From NCBI RefSeq assembly GCF_947487305.1, contig NZ_CANKWH010000006.1, positions 124,001-188,000 of the forward strand: a stretch of DNA of 64,000 bases. The letters are read 5' to 3'. A program made the translations under genes and the position numbers. Under the pieces are notes generated by a model that was not told where the DNA came from, ran no database searches, and worked only from the letters and a program-made list of their open reading frames with translations. This DNA comes from an uncultured Paracoccus sp. Its GTDB lineage: Bacteria; Pseudomonadota; Alphaproteobacteria; Rhodobacterales; Rhodobacteraceae. This document shows, piece after piece, positions 16,799-24,880 of this stretch; the first letter of the stretch is position 1, and each line of letters starts with the position of its first letter.

Positions 16799-17248
16799 AT
16801 GACGCCATCGGCAGACCCGGATCCCGACAGGCCCGAGGACGATTATGTTCTGAGCGACCAGATCGGCTATCTCTTTCGCCTTGCGAACCAGCGCCATTCC
16901 TCGATCTTCATGGAGCGGACGATCCTTGACCTGACGCCGACGCAATTCTCGGCGCTGGTCCGCTTGGCCGAACTTGGCGAATGTTCGCAGAACCAGCTGG
17001 GCCGGGCGACGGCGATGGATGTCGCCACGATCAAGGGGGTCGTCGGCCGGTTGAAGGCCAAGGGGCTGGTCGAGTTGGCCGCCGATCCCAATGACAAGCG
17101 GCGGCTGATCGTGTCTCTGGCCCCTGGACAGGGCGATCTGATCGCCAGGCTTGGCGAGATCGGTGCCGAGATCACGCGCGAGACCCTGAGCCCGCTGACG
17201 CCTGCCGAGCAGCGTTCGCTGCTGCGCCTGTTGAAGAAGCTGACCTGA
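16799..17248 (+). CDS. MarR family transcriptional regulator of the nicotinate island
   Basis: A 149-residue winged-helix regulator with a dimerisation helix near the N-terminus, a helix-turn-helix around CSQNQLGRATAMDVATIKG and a wing DPNDKRRLI. MarR regulators such as NicR control nicotinate genes in Pseudomonas, and this one lies beside the only matching pathway in the window. The start is uncertain: ATG 16769 would add ten residues but lies inside the regulatory box without a ribosome binding site, while ATG 16799 follows a GGAATG stretch and is preferred here. GTG 16790 is a third option. It is predicted to bind the seven boxes and to release them when the substrate or a metabolite is present. 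Confidence 0.85.
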   Translation: MTPSADPDPDRPEDDYVLSDQIGYLFRLANQRHSSIFMERTILDLTPTQFSALVRLAELGECSQNQLGRATAMDVATIKGVVGRLKAKGLVELAADPNDKRRLIVSLAPGQGDLIARLGEIGAEITRETLSPLTPAEQRSLLRLLKKLT

Positions 17249-17298
17249 CCGGATTGGTGGCGCCGCGCGGATTGCCGGTCATGCCGGATCGAAGGTGT

Positions 17299-17340
17299 CA
17301 CCGCCCGGCATCCGGAGGAGCGGGCGGTGGGGGTTTGTTT
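17299..17340 (+). terminator. Rho-independent-like terminator of the MarR gene
   Basis: A 9-bp perfect stem (CACCGCCCG at 17299-17307 with CGGGCGGTG at 17321-17329) is followed by GGGGTTTGTTT. It lies in the 102-bp convergent gap between the regulator and the next TRAP operon, which closes the nicotinate island. Confidence 0.7.
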
Positions 17341-17350
17341 GGCAGTGCGC

Positions 17351-18652
17351 TCAGCCCATCTGGCCGGGCAGCCACAGCGCCAGAGCCGGGATGCCGACCA
17401 GCATCGCCAGCCGGACGATATCGGCCAGGATGAAGGGCAGGATGCCGCGGACCACGGTGCCCATCTTCAGCCCGGGCTGGGTCGCCTGCACCACGAACAG
17501 GTTCATGCCAATGGGCGGCGTGATCAATCCGATCTCGGCCACTGTCACCACGATGATCCCGAACCAGATGAGGTCGTAACCCATCTGCGCGGCAATCGGC
17601 ATGAGCAGCGGCACTGTCAGCAGCACCATGGACATGCTGTCCATGAAGCAGCCCAGCACGATGTAGAAGGCGAGGATCAGCAGCAGCACCGCCATCGGCC
17701 CCAGCCCCGCATGTTCGATCAGCCCGATCAGGTATTGCGGCAGGCCGGTGCCCTCGAGGAAGAAGTTGAAGAGGGCCGCGCCGATCAGGATGAAGAAGAT
17801 CATCCCGGTCAGCCCTGCCGTCTCGGCGATCGATGATTTGAGCGTTGCCCGGTTCACCCCGCCCGAGAAGAGCGCGAGGATGAAGGCGCCGACGGCGCCC
17901 ACGGCGGCGGCTTCGGTGGGCGAGAACCAGCCGGCATAGATGCCGCCGATCACCACCGCAAACAGCGCTGCCACCGGCCAGATCTTCAGCGTGGCGCGGA
18001 TACGCTCGGCCCAGTCATGGCGCGGGCTGGGGGGTGCCAGTTCCGGCTTCAGCCGCACCTGCACCATGACCGCGACGGCATAAAGCACCGCGCCGAGGAT
18101 GCCGGGGATCAGCGCCGCGATGAACAGCTGACCGATGCTCGATTGCGTCAAGAGGCCATAGACCACGAGGATCACCGAGGGCGGGATCAGCACGCCAAGC
18201 GTGCCCCCCGCCGCCACCGTGGCCGAGGCCAGCGAGGGCGAATAGCCATGGCGGGCCATTTCCGGCATCGCCACCCGGCCGATGGTGGCGACCGTTGCCA
18301 GGGACGATCCGCAGATCGCCCCGAACAGCGCCGAGGCCCCGACCGAGGTGACTGCCAGACCGCCCCGCACATGGCCGATCCAGGCATTGATGGCCTGAAA
18401 CAGCGCCCGCGACAGGCCGGCATGGCTGGCAAAGACCCCCATCATCACGAACAGCGGGATGACCGAGAAGGAATAGGGAAAGATCGCCTCGAACGGAGCC
18501 GAGCCCAGCACATAGGCGACCCCGCCCCAGCCGTTCATCCACCAGAAGCCAAGCGCGCCGACGGCCCCCATGGCGATGGCGACCGGCAGGCCGAGGGCGA
18601 TCAGCCCAAGCGCCGCGAAAAAGCCCAGAAGGCCAAGAACAGGATCAGACAT
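17351..18652 (-). CDS. dctM: TRAP transporter large permease DctM
   Basis: A 433-residue, roughly 12-helix permease of the TRAP DctM family. It has the two internally repeated Gly-rich segments, ALFGAICGSSLATVATIG near residue 90 and VLGCFMDSMSMVLLTVPLL near residue 330. It overlaps the small-permease gene by 8 bp and is the last gene of a dctP-dctQ-dctM operon. With its partners it imports an unknown organic acid using a sodium gradient. No catabolic enzyme is encoded in the operon, so the cargo cannot be inferred. Confidence 0.93.
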   Translation of the reverse strand: MSDPVLGLLGFFAALGLIALGLPVAIAMGAVGALGFWWMNGWGGVAYVLGSAPFEAIFPYSFSVIPLFVMMGVFASHAGLSRALFQAINAWIGHVRGGLAVTSVGASALFGAICGSSLATVATIGRVAMPEMARHGYSPSLASATVAAGGTLGVLIPPSVILVVYGLLTQSSIGQLFIAALIPGILGAVLYAVAVMVQVRLKPELAPPSPRHDWAERIRATLKIWPVAALFAVVIGGIYAGWFSPTEAAAVGAVGAFILALFSGGVNRATLKSSIAETAGLTGMIFFILIGAALFNFFLEGTGLPQYLIGLIEHAGLGPMAVLLLILAFYIVLGCFMDSMSMVLLTVPLLMPIAAQMGYDLIWFGIIVVTVAEIGLITPPIGMNLFVVQATQPGLKMGTVVRGILPFILADIVRLAMLVGIPALALWLPGQMG

Positions 18653-19136
18653 GGGCCGCAGGCTCCGTCGGTTGGTCGTTTCGCAGGATGCCGGCGAAAT
18701 GCAGCGCCGCGCCGATCAGGCTGATGGCCATGCCCGCAAGCAGCGGATACCAGAACCAGGCGATGGGAATGCCAAGCTGCTGCGAGACATCGCCAAAGGC
18801 GGTGCGGGTCTTGAAGGTGGCAAAGCCATGCCACAGCAGCAGGACCAGCAGGCCCAATGTGACCAGCGTGGCAAAGCCGCGCAGCACCAGCGCGACCGGC
18901 CGCGGCACCGCGCCGACGATGACATCGACGCCCACATGCGCGCCGGTCAGGAAGGCGAAGGGCATCACCAGCCAGGCGCCGGTGAAGACGCAAAGCTGCA
19001 CGATATCGACCACGCCGATGATCGGCGCGCCAAAGCGGCGGCCAAGGATGTCGGCCACCGTGATCAGGGCGGCGGCCGAATAGGCCGCCACCCCCAGCAC
19101 GGCGAAGAGCCGCACCAACTTGTCGAGACGCTGCAT
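18645..19136 (-). CDS. dctQ: TRAP transporter small permease DctQ
   Basis: A 163-residue protein with four predicted membrane helices and the DctQ signature region VTVADILGRRFGAPIIGVVDI near residue 25. It lies 6 bp after the binding-protein gene and overlaps the large permease gene, so all three are translated together. DctQ stabilises the permease and helps dock the binding protein. The start at 19136 is the only ATG that keeps the first helix intact. Confidence 0.9.
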   Translation of the reverse strand: MQRLDKLVRLFAVLGVAAYSAAALITVADILGRRFGAPIIGVVDIVQLCVFTGAWLVMPFAFLTGAHVGVDVIVGAVPRPVALVLRGFATLVTLGLLVLLLWHGFATFKTRTAFGDVSQQLGIPIAWFWYPLLAGMAISLIGAALHFAGILRNDQPTEPAAHV

Positions 19137-19142
19137 CCGGGA

Positions 19143-20180
19143 TCAGCTTTCGTTCGGGTGCTGGGCCTCGTATTCGGCCACCGCGTCCTGCATCGCCTTG
19201 TAGATCTCGGCGGCGTTCTCGACGCCTTCGCCCTCGACCGTCTTGATGTAGTTCTGGATCATCGGCTGCAGCGCCTCGCGCCATTTCGCGCGCTCGTCCT
19301 CGCTCAGCTTGGTGATGACATGGCCGCTGGCTTCGGCCTCTTCCCGGCCCGGCTTGTCCCAGGCATCCCACCAGTCGCCGAATTTCGGCTCCAGCGCGTC
19401 GCCCGAGGCCTGATCGATGCAGCTTTTCGCGGTTTCGCTCAGCTTGTCATAGCTGTTCTGGTTCATCACGAAGAAGAACGAGACGGTATAGGCACCGGCA
19501 TCGAGGTGGTATTTCAGCACCTCGTTCAGGCCAAAGCTTTTCACCGGGTCCCAGGGGAAGACGGTGCCGTCGATGACGCCCTTCTGGAGGTTCTCATAGA
19601 CCTCGCCCGGCGGCAGGCCCTGCGGATCGGCACCGAGGAAGGTCAGCATTTCCGAGACGGCGGGGCTGGGCGTGCGGATGCGCAGGCCCTTCATGTCCTC
19701 CATCGTCTTAACTTCCTTGGCGCTGGTGTGGATCAGCCCGCCGTTATGGGCAAAGAGACCCAGCACCTTCAGGCCCTGATATTCCGGGGCGAGGTAGTCG
19801 GGAAACACCTTCCACAGCGCATAGGTGGCGGCACCGGCATCGGCGGTGAGGAAGGGCATGTCGATCAGCGAGGTGCGCGGAAAGCGGCCGCGCGGCAGGC
19901 CGGTCAGGCCAACGGCGATGTCGCTGACGCCGGCCATAACCTGCTCCTGCTGGCGCGCGACGTTGCCCAGCTGACTGCCGGCGCCCGAGATCTCGAATTC
20001 CAGCTCGCCGTTGCTGCAGGCGGCGACCTGCTCGGTCCAGGGCTGGATGAAATCGACCTGGAAACCATGGACGGCGGGCAGGTAGTGGCTGAGCTTCAGC
20101 TTGGTCACTTCGGCCGCAGCCGACAGCGGCAGCACTGCGACGATCGCGGCCGAAGCCAGCAGGGTCTTGGAGATGGTCAT
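19143..20180 (-). CDS. dctP: TRAP transporter solute-binding protein DctP
   Basis: A 345-residue periplasmic binding protein. Residues 1-22 form a signal peptide ending in SAAA. The mature protein starts with VTKLKLSHYLPAVHGFQ, as in DctP proteins that bind carboxylates, and has the usual RIRTPSPAVSEMLTFLGADP segment, which includes the ligand-binding arginine. It is preceded by a small proline-rich ORF and a promoter that faces the divergent IclR gene. IclR regulators often respond to aromatic or short-chain acids, which would fit the cargo but does not identify it. Confidence 0.92.
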   Translation of the reverse strand: MTISKTLLASAAIVAVLPLSAAAEVTKLKLSHYLPAVHGFQVDFIQPWTEQVAACSNGELEFEISGAGSQLGNVARQQEQVMAGVSDIAVGLTGLPRGRFPRTSLIDMPFLTADAGAATYALWKVFPDYLAPEYQGLKVLGLFAHNGGLIHTSAKEVKTMEDMKGLRIRTPSPAVSEMLTFLGADPQGLPPGEVYENLQKGVIDGTVFPWDPVKSFGLNEVLKYHLDAGAYTVSFFFVMNQNSYDKLSETAKSCIDQASGDALEPKFGDWWDAWDKPGREEAEASGHVITKLSEDERAKWREALQPMIQNYIKTVEGEGVENAAEIYKAMQDAVAEYEAQHPNES

Positions 20181-20275
20181 GGGTTTCCTCCCGGAGGGGT
20201 TCGTGAGTGGCTTGGAACTGATGTGAGGGTGAACGACGGTCGCAGCCCGGCGCGTCTTCTGCGCGCGGGTGCGGA

Positions 20276-20461
20276 TCAACCGGCTGCGGGCGGGGCCGGC
20301 AGGGGTTGGGTCCAGGGCTGCGGACGCGGCGGCCGGGTGGAGGCCGTGGCGCTGTCCCCCGCGCTGGGGGCGCGGTCCCGGATGACGTTGATCTGAGCGG
20401 TCGCGCCCTGCCGGTCCGATTGTGTCTCGGCTGCCGGTGGCGCTTTTTTGCTGATTGCCAT
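20276..20461 (-). CDS. Small hypothetical protein, Pro/Ala-rich
   Basis: A possible 61-residue protein that starts 5 bp after an AGGGAGG ribosome binding site and lies between the promoter and the TRAP binding-protein gene. It has no signal peptide or membrane segment; the second half is rich in proline, alanine and threonine. I recognise no family. It could be a leader peptide of the TRAP operon or a small cytosolic protein. The ribosome binding site and position directly downstream of the mapped promoter support it; the low-complexity composition argues for caution. Confidence 0.45.
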   Translation of the reverse strand: MAISKKAPPAAETQSDRQGATAQINVIRDRAPSAGDSATASTRPPRPQPWTQPLPAPPAAG

Positions 20462-20490
20462 GCGCCCTCCCTTGCGCTGCATCAGATTTA

Positions 20491-20518
20491 CTATTATTGA
20501 ACAATGATGTTCGATTAA
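20491..20518 (-). promoter_or_regulatory. TRAP-operon promoter with IclR-type operator in the spacer
   Basis: Minus strand: -35 TTAATC (20513-20518), a 16-bp spacer, -10 TAATAG (20491-20496). The spacer contains the palindrome GAACA-N4-TGTTC (20499-20512). The site lies between the divergent TRAP/small-ORF unit and the IclR gene, so one protein could control both directions. Confidence 0.65.
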
Positions 20519-20532
20519 AGAGATACGTCGAA

Positions 20533-21249
20533 ATGTGTGCATCTGTCAACGACTCTTCCTCGGGCCCCGAAAGCAACCGTCTGCAGACGCTGGATCGGGG
20601 TCTGCGCGCGCTGCGGGTCATTGCCGACTCTCCTGACGGGGTCAGCGTGGCCGAATTGGCCAGTTCGCTTGGAATTGCACGGGCCATTGCCTATCGCATC
20701 GTCAGCACGCTCGAGGATCACAGCGCCGTTCACCGCTCTGCCAGCGGGCGGCTGCATCTGGGGGCCGGGCTGCTGACATTGGCGGCGCAGGTCGAGCAAG
20801 GGCTGCGCGGCCATGCCCGGCCGATTCTCGAATCACTTGCAGAGGCCAGCGGCTGCTGCGCCTTCCTGTCGGTGGCGCAGGGCGATGAATGCGTGGCGAT
20901 GTTTTCAGCCGTGCCGGTCAGCGGTTTTCTGGAGGTGAACTATCGCGTCGGCTCGCGCCATCCGCTCGACCGGGGGGCGGCGGGCATCTCGATCCTGGCG
21001 GCCCGCGCGCCGTGCGAGGGCGACGATCCGCGTCTGGCGCAGGTGCGTGCCGATGGCTTCGCCCATACGAAGGGCGAGCTGGAGCGCGGCGCCACCGGGA
21101 TCGCCGCTGCGGTCGCCCTGTCGCGGCTGCGCCATCCGGGGCTGGAGGCCTCGGTCGGCATCGTGACCCTTGGCGCGCTGGACGTGGATCGCATCGCCAG
21201 GTTGGTCATGTCCGCCGCCGATGCGCTGGCCGCACAGATGAACGCGTGA
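20533..21249 (+). CDS. IclR family transcriptional regulator
   Basis: A 238-residue regulator. The N-terminal winged helix-turn-helix covers about residues 10-70 (LQTLDRGLRALRVIADSP, then the recognition region ARAIAYRIVSTLED). The rest is the IclR effector-binding domain, with RVGSRHPLDRGAAG near residue 138, the usual ligand-pocket segment. The start at 20533 was chosen because it precedes the family's conserved opening; the ribosome binding site is weak. It is divergent from the TRAP operon and is probably its regulator, acting on the palindrome in the shared 71-bp gap. Confidence 0.88.
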   Translation: MCASVNDSSSGPESNRLQTLDRGLRALRVIADSPDGVSVAELASSLGIARAIAYRIVSTLEDHSAVHRSASGRLHLGAGLLTLAAQVEQGLRGHARPILESLAEASGCCAFLSVAQGDECVAMFSAVPVSGFLEVNYRVGSRHPLDRGAAGISILAARAPCEGDDPRLAQVRADGFAHTKGELERGATGIAAAVALSRLRHPGLEASVGIVTLGALDVDRIARLVMSAADALAAQMNA

Positions 21250-21325
21250 CAAGGCGGAGATCCGTCCCGCGCGCGCGCGGCTGGTCGAACGACACGGCGG
21301 ATCGGCCTGCCGTGATCAGTGAGGC

Positions 21326-22150
21326 CTATCCGGCATGGAACACGAAGGACCGCATCGAGACCGAGCCGAGGTCGATGGCATCGGTCATGAAGGTCAGCCG
21401 GTCAGCCTTGTCCGAAGCGCCGGCGATGGTCAGCGCCGGCAGGTAGTGATCGACCGTCGGATGGGCCATCGGCAGCAGTGTTCCCAGTTTGTGCGTATCC
21501 GCCAGTGCGGCAAGGTCGCGATCCTCGAGCCGGCTGGTGAACAGCTGGTCGAACTCCAGCGCGAAATCCTGCGGCGCGCCGCCGGGGCGCATCAGGCGCA
21601 GGTTGTGCACCACGTTGCCCGAACCGAGGATCAGCACGCCACGGTCGCGCAGTTGCGACAGGGTGCGCCCGACCTCGAGCTGATGATCCAGCCCGCGCGA
21701 CATGTCGATCGAGACCTGAAACACCGGCACATTCGCCTCGGGATAAAGGAAACGCAGCACAGCCCAGGCCCCGTGATCCAGACCCCAGGTGTCATCCTCG
21801 GCGGCGTGATGGCTGGCCAGAAGGCTGACCACCTCGCGCGCCAGTTCCGGGTTGCCGGGGGCGGGATAGGTCATGTCATACAAGGGCTGCGGGAAGCCGT
21901 AGAAGTCATGGATGGTCTTGGGCAGGGCCGAGACATCGACCAGCGTGGTGCCGCGCGTCATCCAATGCGCCGAGACGACGAGGATGGCGGCAGGCTGCGG
22001 CAGGCTTTGGCCGAGCGCGGTCCAGGCGCGGCTGTAGGCGGTATCCTGCAGCGCGTTCATCGGGCTGCCATGGCCCAGGAACACCACCGGCATCCGCGCC
22101 GAAGGGGCCAGCCGGTCGCGCAGGTTGTGAAGATCTTGGTTCGCACTCAT
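21326..22150 (-). CDS. LigB-type class III extradiol dioxygenase (4,5-DOPA dioxygenase family)
   Basis: A 274-residue protein of the YgiD/4,5-DOPA extradiol dioxygenase family. Visible features are VFLGHGSPMNAL near residue 22, VVSAHWMTRG near 55 and DHGAWAVLRFLYP near 120, which supply the metal-binding histidines, and ILGSGNVVHNLR near 174. It may cleave a catechol-type ring; bacterial homologues often have unknown physiological substrates. It lies 52 bp after the DoxX gene on the same strand, and a divergent LysR gene is the likely regulator. Family assignment is firm, substrate is not. Confidence 0.88.
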   Translation of the reverse strand: MSANQDLHNLRDRLAPSARMPVVFLGHGSPMNALQDTAYSRAWTALGQSLPQPAAILVVSAHWMTRGTTLVDVSALPKTIHDFYGFPQPLYDMTYPAPGNPELAREVVSLLASHHAAEDDTWGLDHGAWAVLRFLYPEANVPVFQVSIDMSRGLDHQLEVGRTLSQLRDRGVLILGSGNVVHNLRLMRPGGAPQDFALEFDQLFTSRLEDRDLAALADTHKLGTLLPMAHPTVDHYLPALTIAGASDKADRLTFMTDAIDLGSVSMRSFVFHAG

Positions 22151-22202
22151 CGTCTGTCCTTTCGGGGGAAGGGGCCGCCTCAACAGAGGCGGCCAGCGGA
22201 GA

Positions 22203-22610
22203 TCAGGCCGTGGCAAGCGCCGGGGCCGAGGGCTTCAGCGCCAGCACGCCGCTGCCCAGAAGCGCGATGACCGCATTGATGATCGCCCAGAACAGCGGGA
22301 ATTCCCAGCCACCGCCCTCGCCCGAGAACAGCCAGCCATTGCCGGAATGCACCCAGACCGCGCCCAGGAGCACCGGGATCAGTGCCAACGCCACGGCCCG
22401 CGTGCCGATGCCCAGCACCAGAGCCAGACCGCCGGCCAGTTCGGCGAAGATGGTCAGATAGGCAACAAAGCCGGGCAGGCCGAGGCTTTCGAAATAGCCC
22501 ACCGTGCCGGGGATGGTGAAGACCAGCACCTTCAAGAGGCCATGGGCGATGAACAGGGCGCCGCTGGAAACGCGCAGCACCAGCGCGGCGATATCGGTGG
22601 TCGAGGTCAT
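22203..22610 (-). CDS. DoxX family membrane protein
   Basis: A 135-residue membrane protein with four predicted helices and the DoxX-family opening ALVLRVSSGALFIAHGLLKV, followed by the FAELAGGLALVLGIGTR segment. DoxX proteins are linked to redox balance and often neighbour oxygenases or flavoproteins. Here the gene precedes the LigB-type dioxygenase gene and the two are probably co-transcribed. The start at 22610 begins the protein just before the first helix; upstream in-frame codons would add a non-hydrophobic leader. Confidence 0.88.
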   Translation of the reverse strand: MTSTTDIAALVLRVSSGALFIAHGLLKVLVFTIPGTVGYFESLGLPGFVAYLTIFAELAGGLALVLGIGTRAVALALIPVLLGAVWVHSGNGWLFSGEGGGWEFPLFWAIINAVIALLGSGVLALKPSAPALATA

Positions 22611-22697
22611 GTCAGGTTCCTTTTCCGGGTCGCCGTCTCGCGGCGGGATGATGTGATGACCCGAAGATAGAGCTTGACCATTCATCCTGAAATGGCG

Positions 22698-22711
22698 TCA
22701 TTGCGGAATGA
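22698..22711. promoter_or_regulatory. Palindrome in the DoxX/LysR divergent promoter
   Basis: TCATT-GCGG-AATGA is a perfect 5-bp inverted repeat with a 4-bp centre, 32 bp upstream of the LysR start and 88 bp upstream of the DoxX start. A second short palindrome (TTCA-TCC-TGAA) lies at 22681-22691. Both are plausible contact sites for the LysR protein. Confidence 0.4.
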
Positions 22712-22742
22712 CTATCCGTGATTTGTTCCGAATTGATCCGCC

Positions 22743-23639
22743 ATGGACCTGATCGACGCGCTGAAGGCCTTCGTCGCCACGGCCCAGACCGGCTCCTTCA
22801 CCGCGGCGGCAGGGCAACTGGGTGTCTCGAACCGGCTGACCTCGAAATACGTGGCCGAGCTCGAGGCGCGGCTGGGGGTCAGGCTGTTGCAGCGCACCAC
22901 CCGCAAGGTCGGGCTGACCCCGGCGGGCGCGGATCTGCTGGCCCGCGCCCCGGCGCTGCTTGACGATCTGGACGAGCTGATCGGCGAGGTATCCGAGGGT
23001 TCGAAAGGCTTTTCCGGTGTGATCCGGGTCTCGGCCCCAGTCACTTTCGGCGAGATCTGGGTAAGCGGGATGCTGGAGCGTTTCGCCCGTCCGCATCCGG
23101 CCCTGTCCTTCGATCTGCGGCTGAACGACCGGCATGTCGACCTGGCAAGCGAGGGGATCGACCTCGCCTTCCGCATGGGCCAGAGCCAGACCCAATCGCT
23201 GAAGGCGCGCAGGCTGGGCCGGTTCCAGTCGATGGTGGCGGCAAGCCCCGACTACCTGGCGCGGCGCGGGATGCCGCAGGGTCCGGCCGATCTGGCGGCG
23301 CATGACTGCATCATCGACAGCAACCGCCGCAGTCCTCGGCGATGGGTGCTGGGCGAGGGCAAGGGGGTCAGCGAGGTCGTGGTGAGCGGGCGGTTCCAGG
23401 TGAACTCGGCCCGGGCGGCGGTCGAACTGGCGGTCCGGGGACAAGGGCTGGCCTTCGTCCCGCGCTTTGCGCTGCATGACGCGCTGGCGGCGGGTCTGTT
23501 GCGGCCGGTCCTGCCCGATCACCCCGGCGAAGCCATCCCGCTGAGCGCGGTCTACCTGGAAGGACGCGTCCTGCCACGCAAGATCCGCGCCCTGATCGAC
23601 TTCGCCGCCGAGGATATCCGGCAGGCGGATATCCTCTAG
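22743..23639 (+). CDS. LysR family transcriptional regulator
   Basis: A 298-residue LysR regulator. The N-terminal helix-turn-helix is clear (MDLIDALKAFVATAQTGS then AAAGQLGVSNRLTSKYVAELE), and the effector domain begins near residue 90 with GVIRVSAPVTFGEIWV. It belongs to the AaeR/DsdC-like LysR group often found beside small oxidoreductase operons. It is divergent from the DoxX-dioxygenase pair, with 132 bp between starts, and is predicted to regulate that pair. No DNA-binding residue is missing. Confidence 0.9.
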   Translation: MDLIDALKAFVATAQTGSFTAAAGQLGVSNRLTSKYVAELEARLGVRLLQRTTRKVGLTPAGADLLARAPALLDDLDELIGEVSEGSKGFSGVIRVSAPVTFGEIWVSGMLERFARPHPALSFDLRLNDRHVDLASEGIDLAFRMGQSQTQSLKARRLGRFQSMVAASPDYLARRGMPQGPADLAAHDCIIDSNRRSPRRWVLGEGKGVSEVVVSGRFQVNSARAAVELAVRGQGLAFVPRFALHDALAAGLLRPVLPDHPGEAIPLSAVYLEGRVLPRKIRALIDFAAEDIRQADIL

Positions 23640-23720
23640 TCGGGTCCGACAGCGCCCTGTTTCTCGACCTTGAATGGCAGGATGGCAGCAGATGGGTGCG
23701 CGGCACAGGCCCTCTGCGCC

Positions 23721-23754
23721 TTGACATGACATCGGTGTCATGACATCAATGTCA
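23721..23754 (+). promoter_or_regulatory. LacI-regulator promoter with two abutting operators
   Basis: Two 14-bp palindromes sit end to end: TGACATCGGTGTCA (23727-23740) and TGACATCAATGTCA (23741-23754). A -35 TTGACA at 23721-23726 overlaps the first. The CpG-centred first copy is typical of LacI-family operators. They lie 32 bp before the LacI gene, so the regulator probably controls its own gene and the sugar operon behind it. Confidence 0.72.
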
Positions 23755-23785
23755 CAACGGAGGAAGAATCGGAGGGGAGCTCGCT

Positions 23786-24829
23786 TTGGCCACGATCTAC
23801 GATGTCGCGAAACAGGCGGGGGTCTCGCCCAAGACGGTCAGCCGGGTGCTGAACGGCGACGGGCCGGTCAATGCCGAGACGCGGCAGGTGGTCGAGGCGG
23901 CGATGGCGGAACTGGGCTATGTCCGCTCGAACGCCGCGCGGATGATGCGGGCGACGCGTTCGGGGCTGGTCGGGCTGGTGACAGGGGCGATCTCGACCTC
24001 CATCGATCCGACCCGACCCACGGGCCTGCCGGATCTCTTTATCGTGCAGGGGGTTCAGGCGGTGCTGGCCAAGGCCGGCAAGACGCTGATGATCGCCGAT
24101 ACGGCCGGGCGGCAGGACAGCGTGCCGGGGCTGATGCGCACCTTTCTGGAGCACCGGGTCGAGGGGCTGATCTATGTCGCCGACCATCACAAGGAAATCG
24201 CCTCGCCCGGCGTGCCGTCGCAGGTGCCGCTGGTGCTGGCCAATTGCTTCGATGCCGCAGGCACCCCGGCGATCATCCCCGATGACCGCGCCGGCCAGCA
24301 GGGGCTGACCGAAAGCCTGATCGCCGCCGGCCATCGCCGCATCGCCTATGTCACGCTGATGGGCGAGATGGTGGCGACGCGGCTGCGGCTTCAGGGCTAT
24401 CACGACGCGCTGGCCGGGGCCGGGATCGCCGCCGACCCGGCGCTGGTCGCCGCCGGCTACCGCGAGGGTTATGCCCAGGACGGCGCGCTGGTGGAAAACG
24501 CCATCGACGCGCTTCTGGCGCTGGACCGGCCGCCCACGGTCATCTGCTTCGGCAATGACGAGATGGCGATGCGCGGCTATGGCATCCTGCGCTCGCGCGG
24601 GCTGGCGATTCCCGATGACATCTCGGTTGCGGGCTATGACGATTACCGCGCCATCGCCGAGACGCTGTTCCCGCCGCTGACCACGGTCGAGCTGGCCTAT
24701 CGTCAGCTGGGCGAGGTCGCGGCCGCGCAATTGCTCGCCCGGATCGAGGGGCAAAGCGATCTGCCGCAGCAGACATTGGTGCCCGGCCCGGTCCGCTGGC
24801 GCCAGTCGGTCCGACGCCTGACCGCCTGA
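23786..24829 (+). CDS. LacI family transcriptional regulator of the sugar operon
   Basis: A 347-residue repressor. The N-terminal helix-turn-helix reads ATIYDVAKQAGVSPKTVSRVLNG, followed by the hinge and a periplasmic-binding-protein-like sugar domain with AGYDDYRAIAETLFPPLTTV near the end. It uses a TTG start at 23786 behind an AGGGGAG site; no ATG is available that keeps the helix-turn-helix. It lies 51 bp before the ABC binding-protein gene, is transcribed in the same direction, and follows two tandem operators. Confidence 0.9.
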   Translation: MATIYDVAKQAGVSPKTVSRVLNGDGPVNAETRQVVEAAMAELGYVRSNAARMMRATRSGLVGLVTGAISTSIDPTRPTGLPDLFIVQGVQAVLAKAGKTLMIADTAGRQDSVPGLMRTFLEHRVEGLIYVADHHKEIASPGVPSQVPLVLANCFDAAGTPAIIPDDRAGQQGLTESLIAAGHRRIAYVTLMGEMVATRLRLQGYHDALAGAGIAADPALVAAGYREGYAQDGALVENAIDALLALDRPPTVICFGNDEMAMRGYGILRSRGLAIPDDISVAGYDDYRAIAETLFPPLTTVELAYRQLGEVAAAQLLARIEGQSDLPQQTLVPGPVRWRQSVRRLTA

Positions 24830-24880
24830 GCATCCGAGAGCCTGACCCGACACACGACAATTCACCCCGAGGAGGAAGAC

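Noticed and set aside
17351..20180. Assigning TRAP operon 2 to the nicotinate island
   Set aside because: It lies beyond the terminator at 17299-17340, lacks the island box and has its own IclR-type control site.
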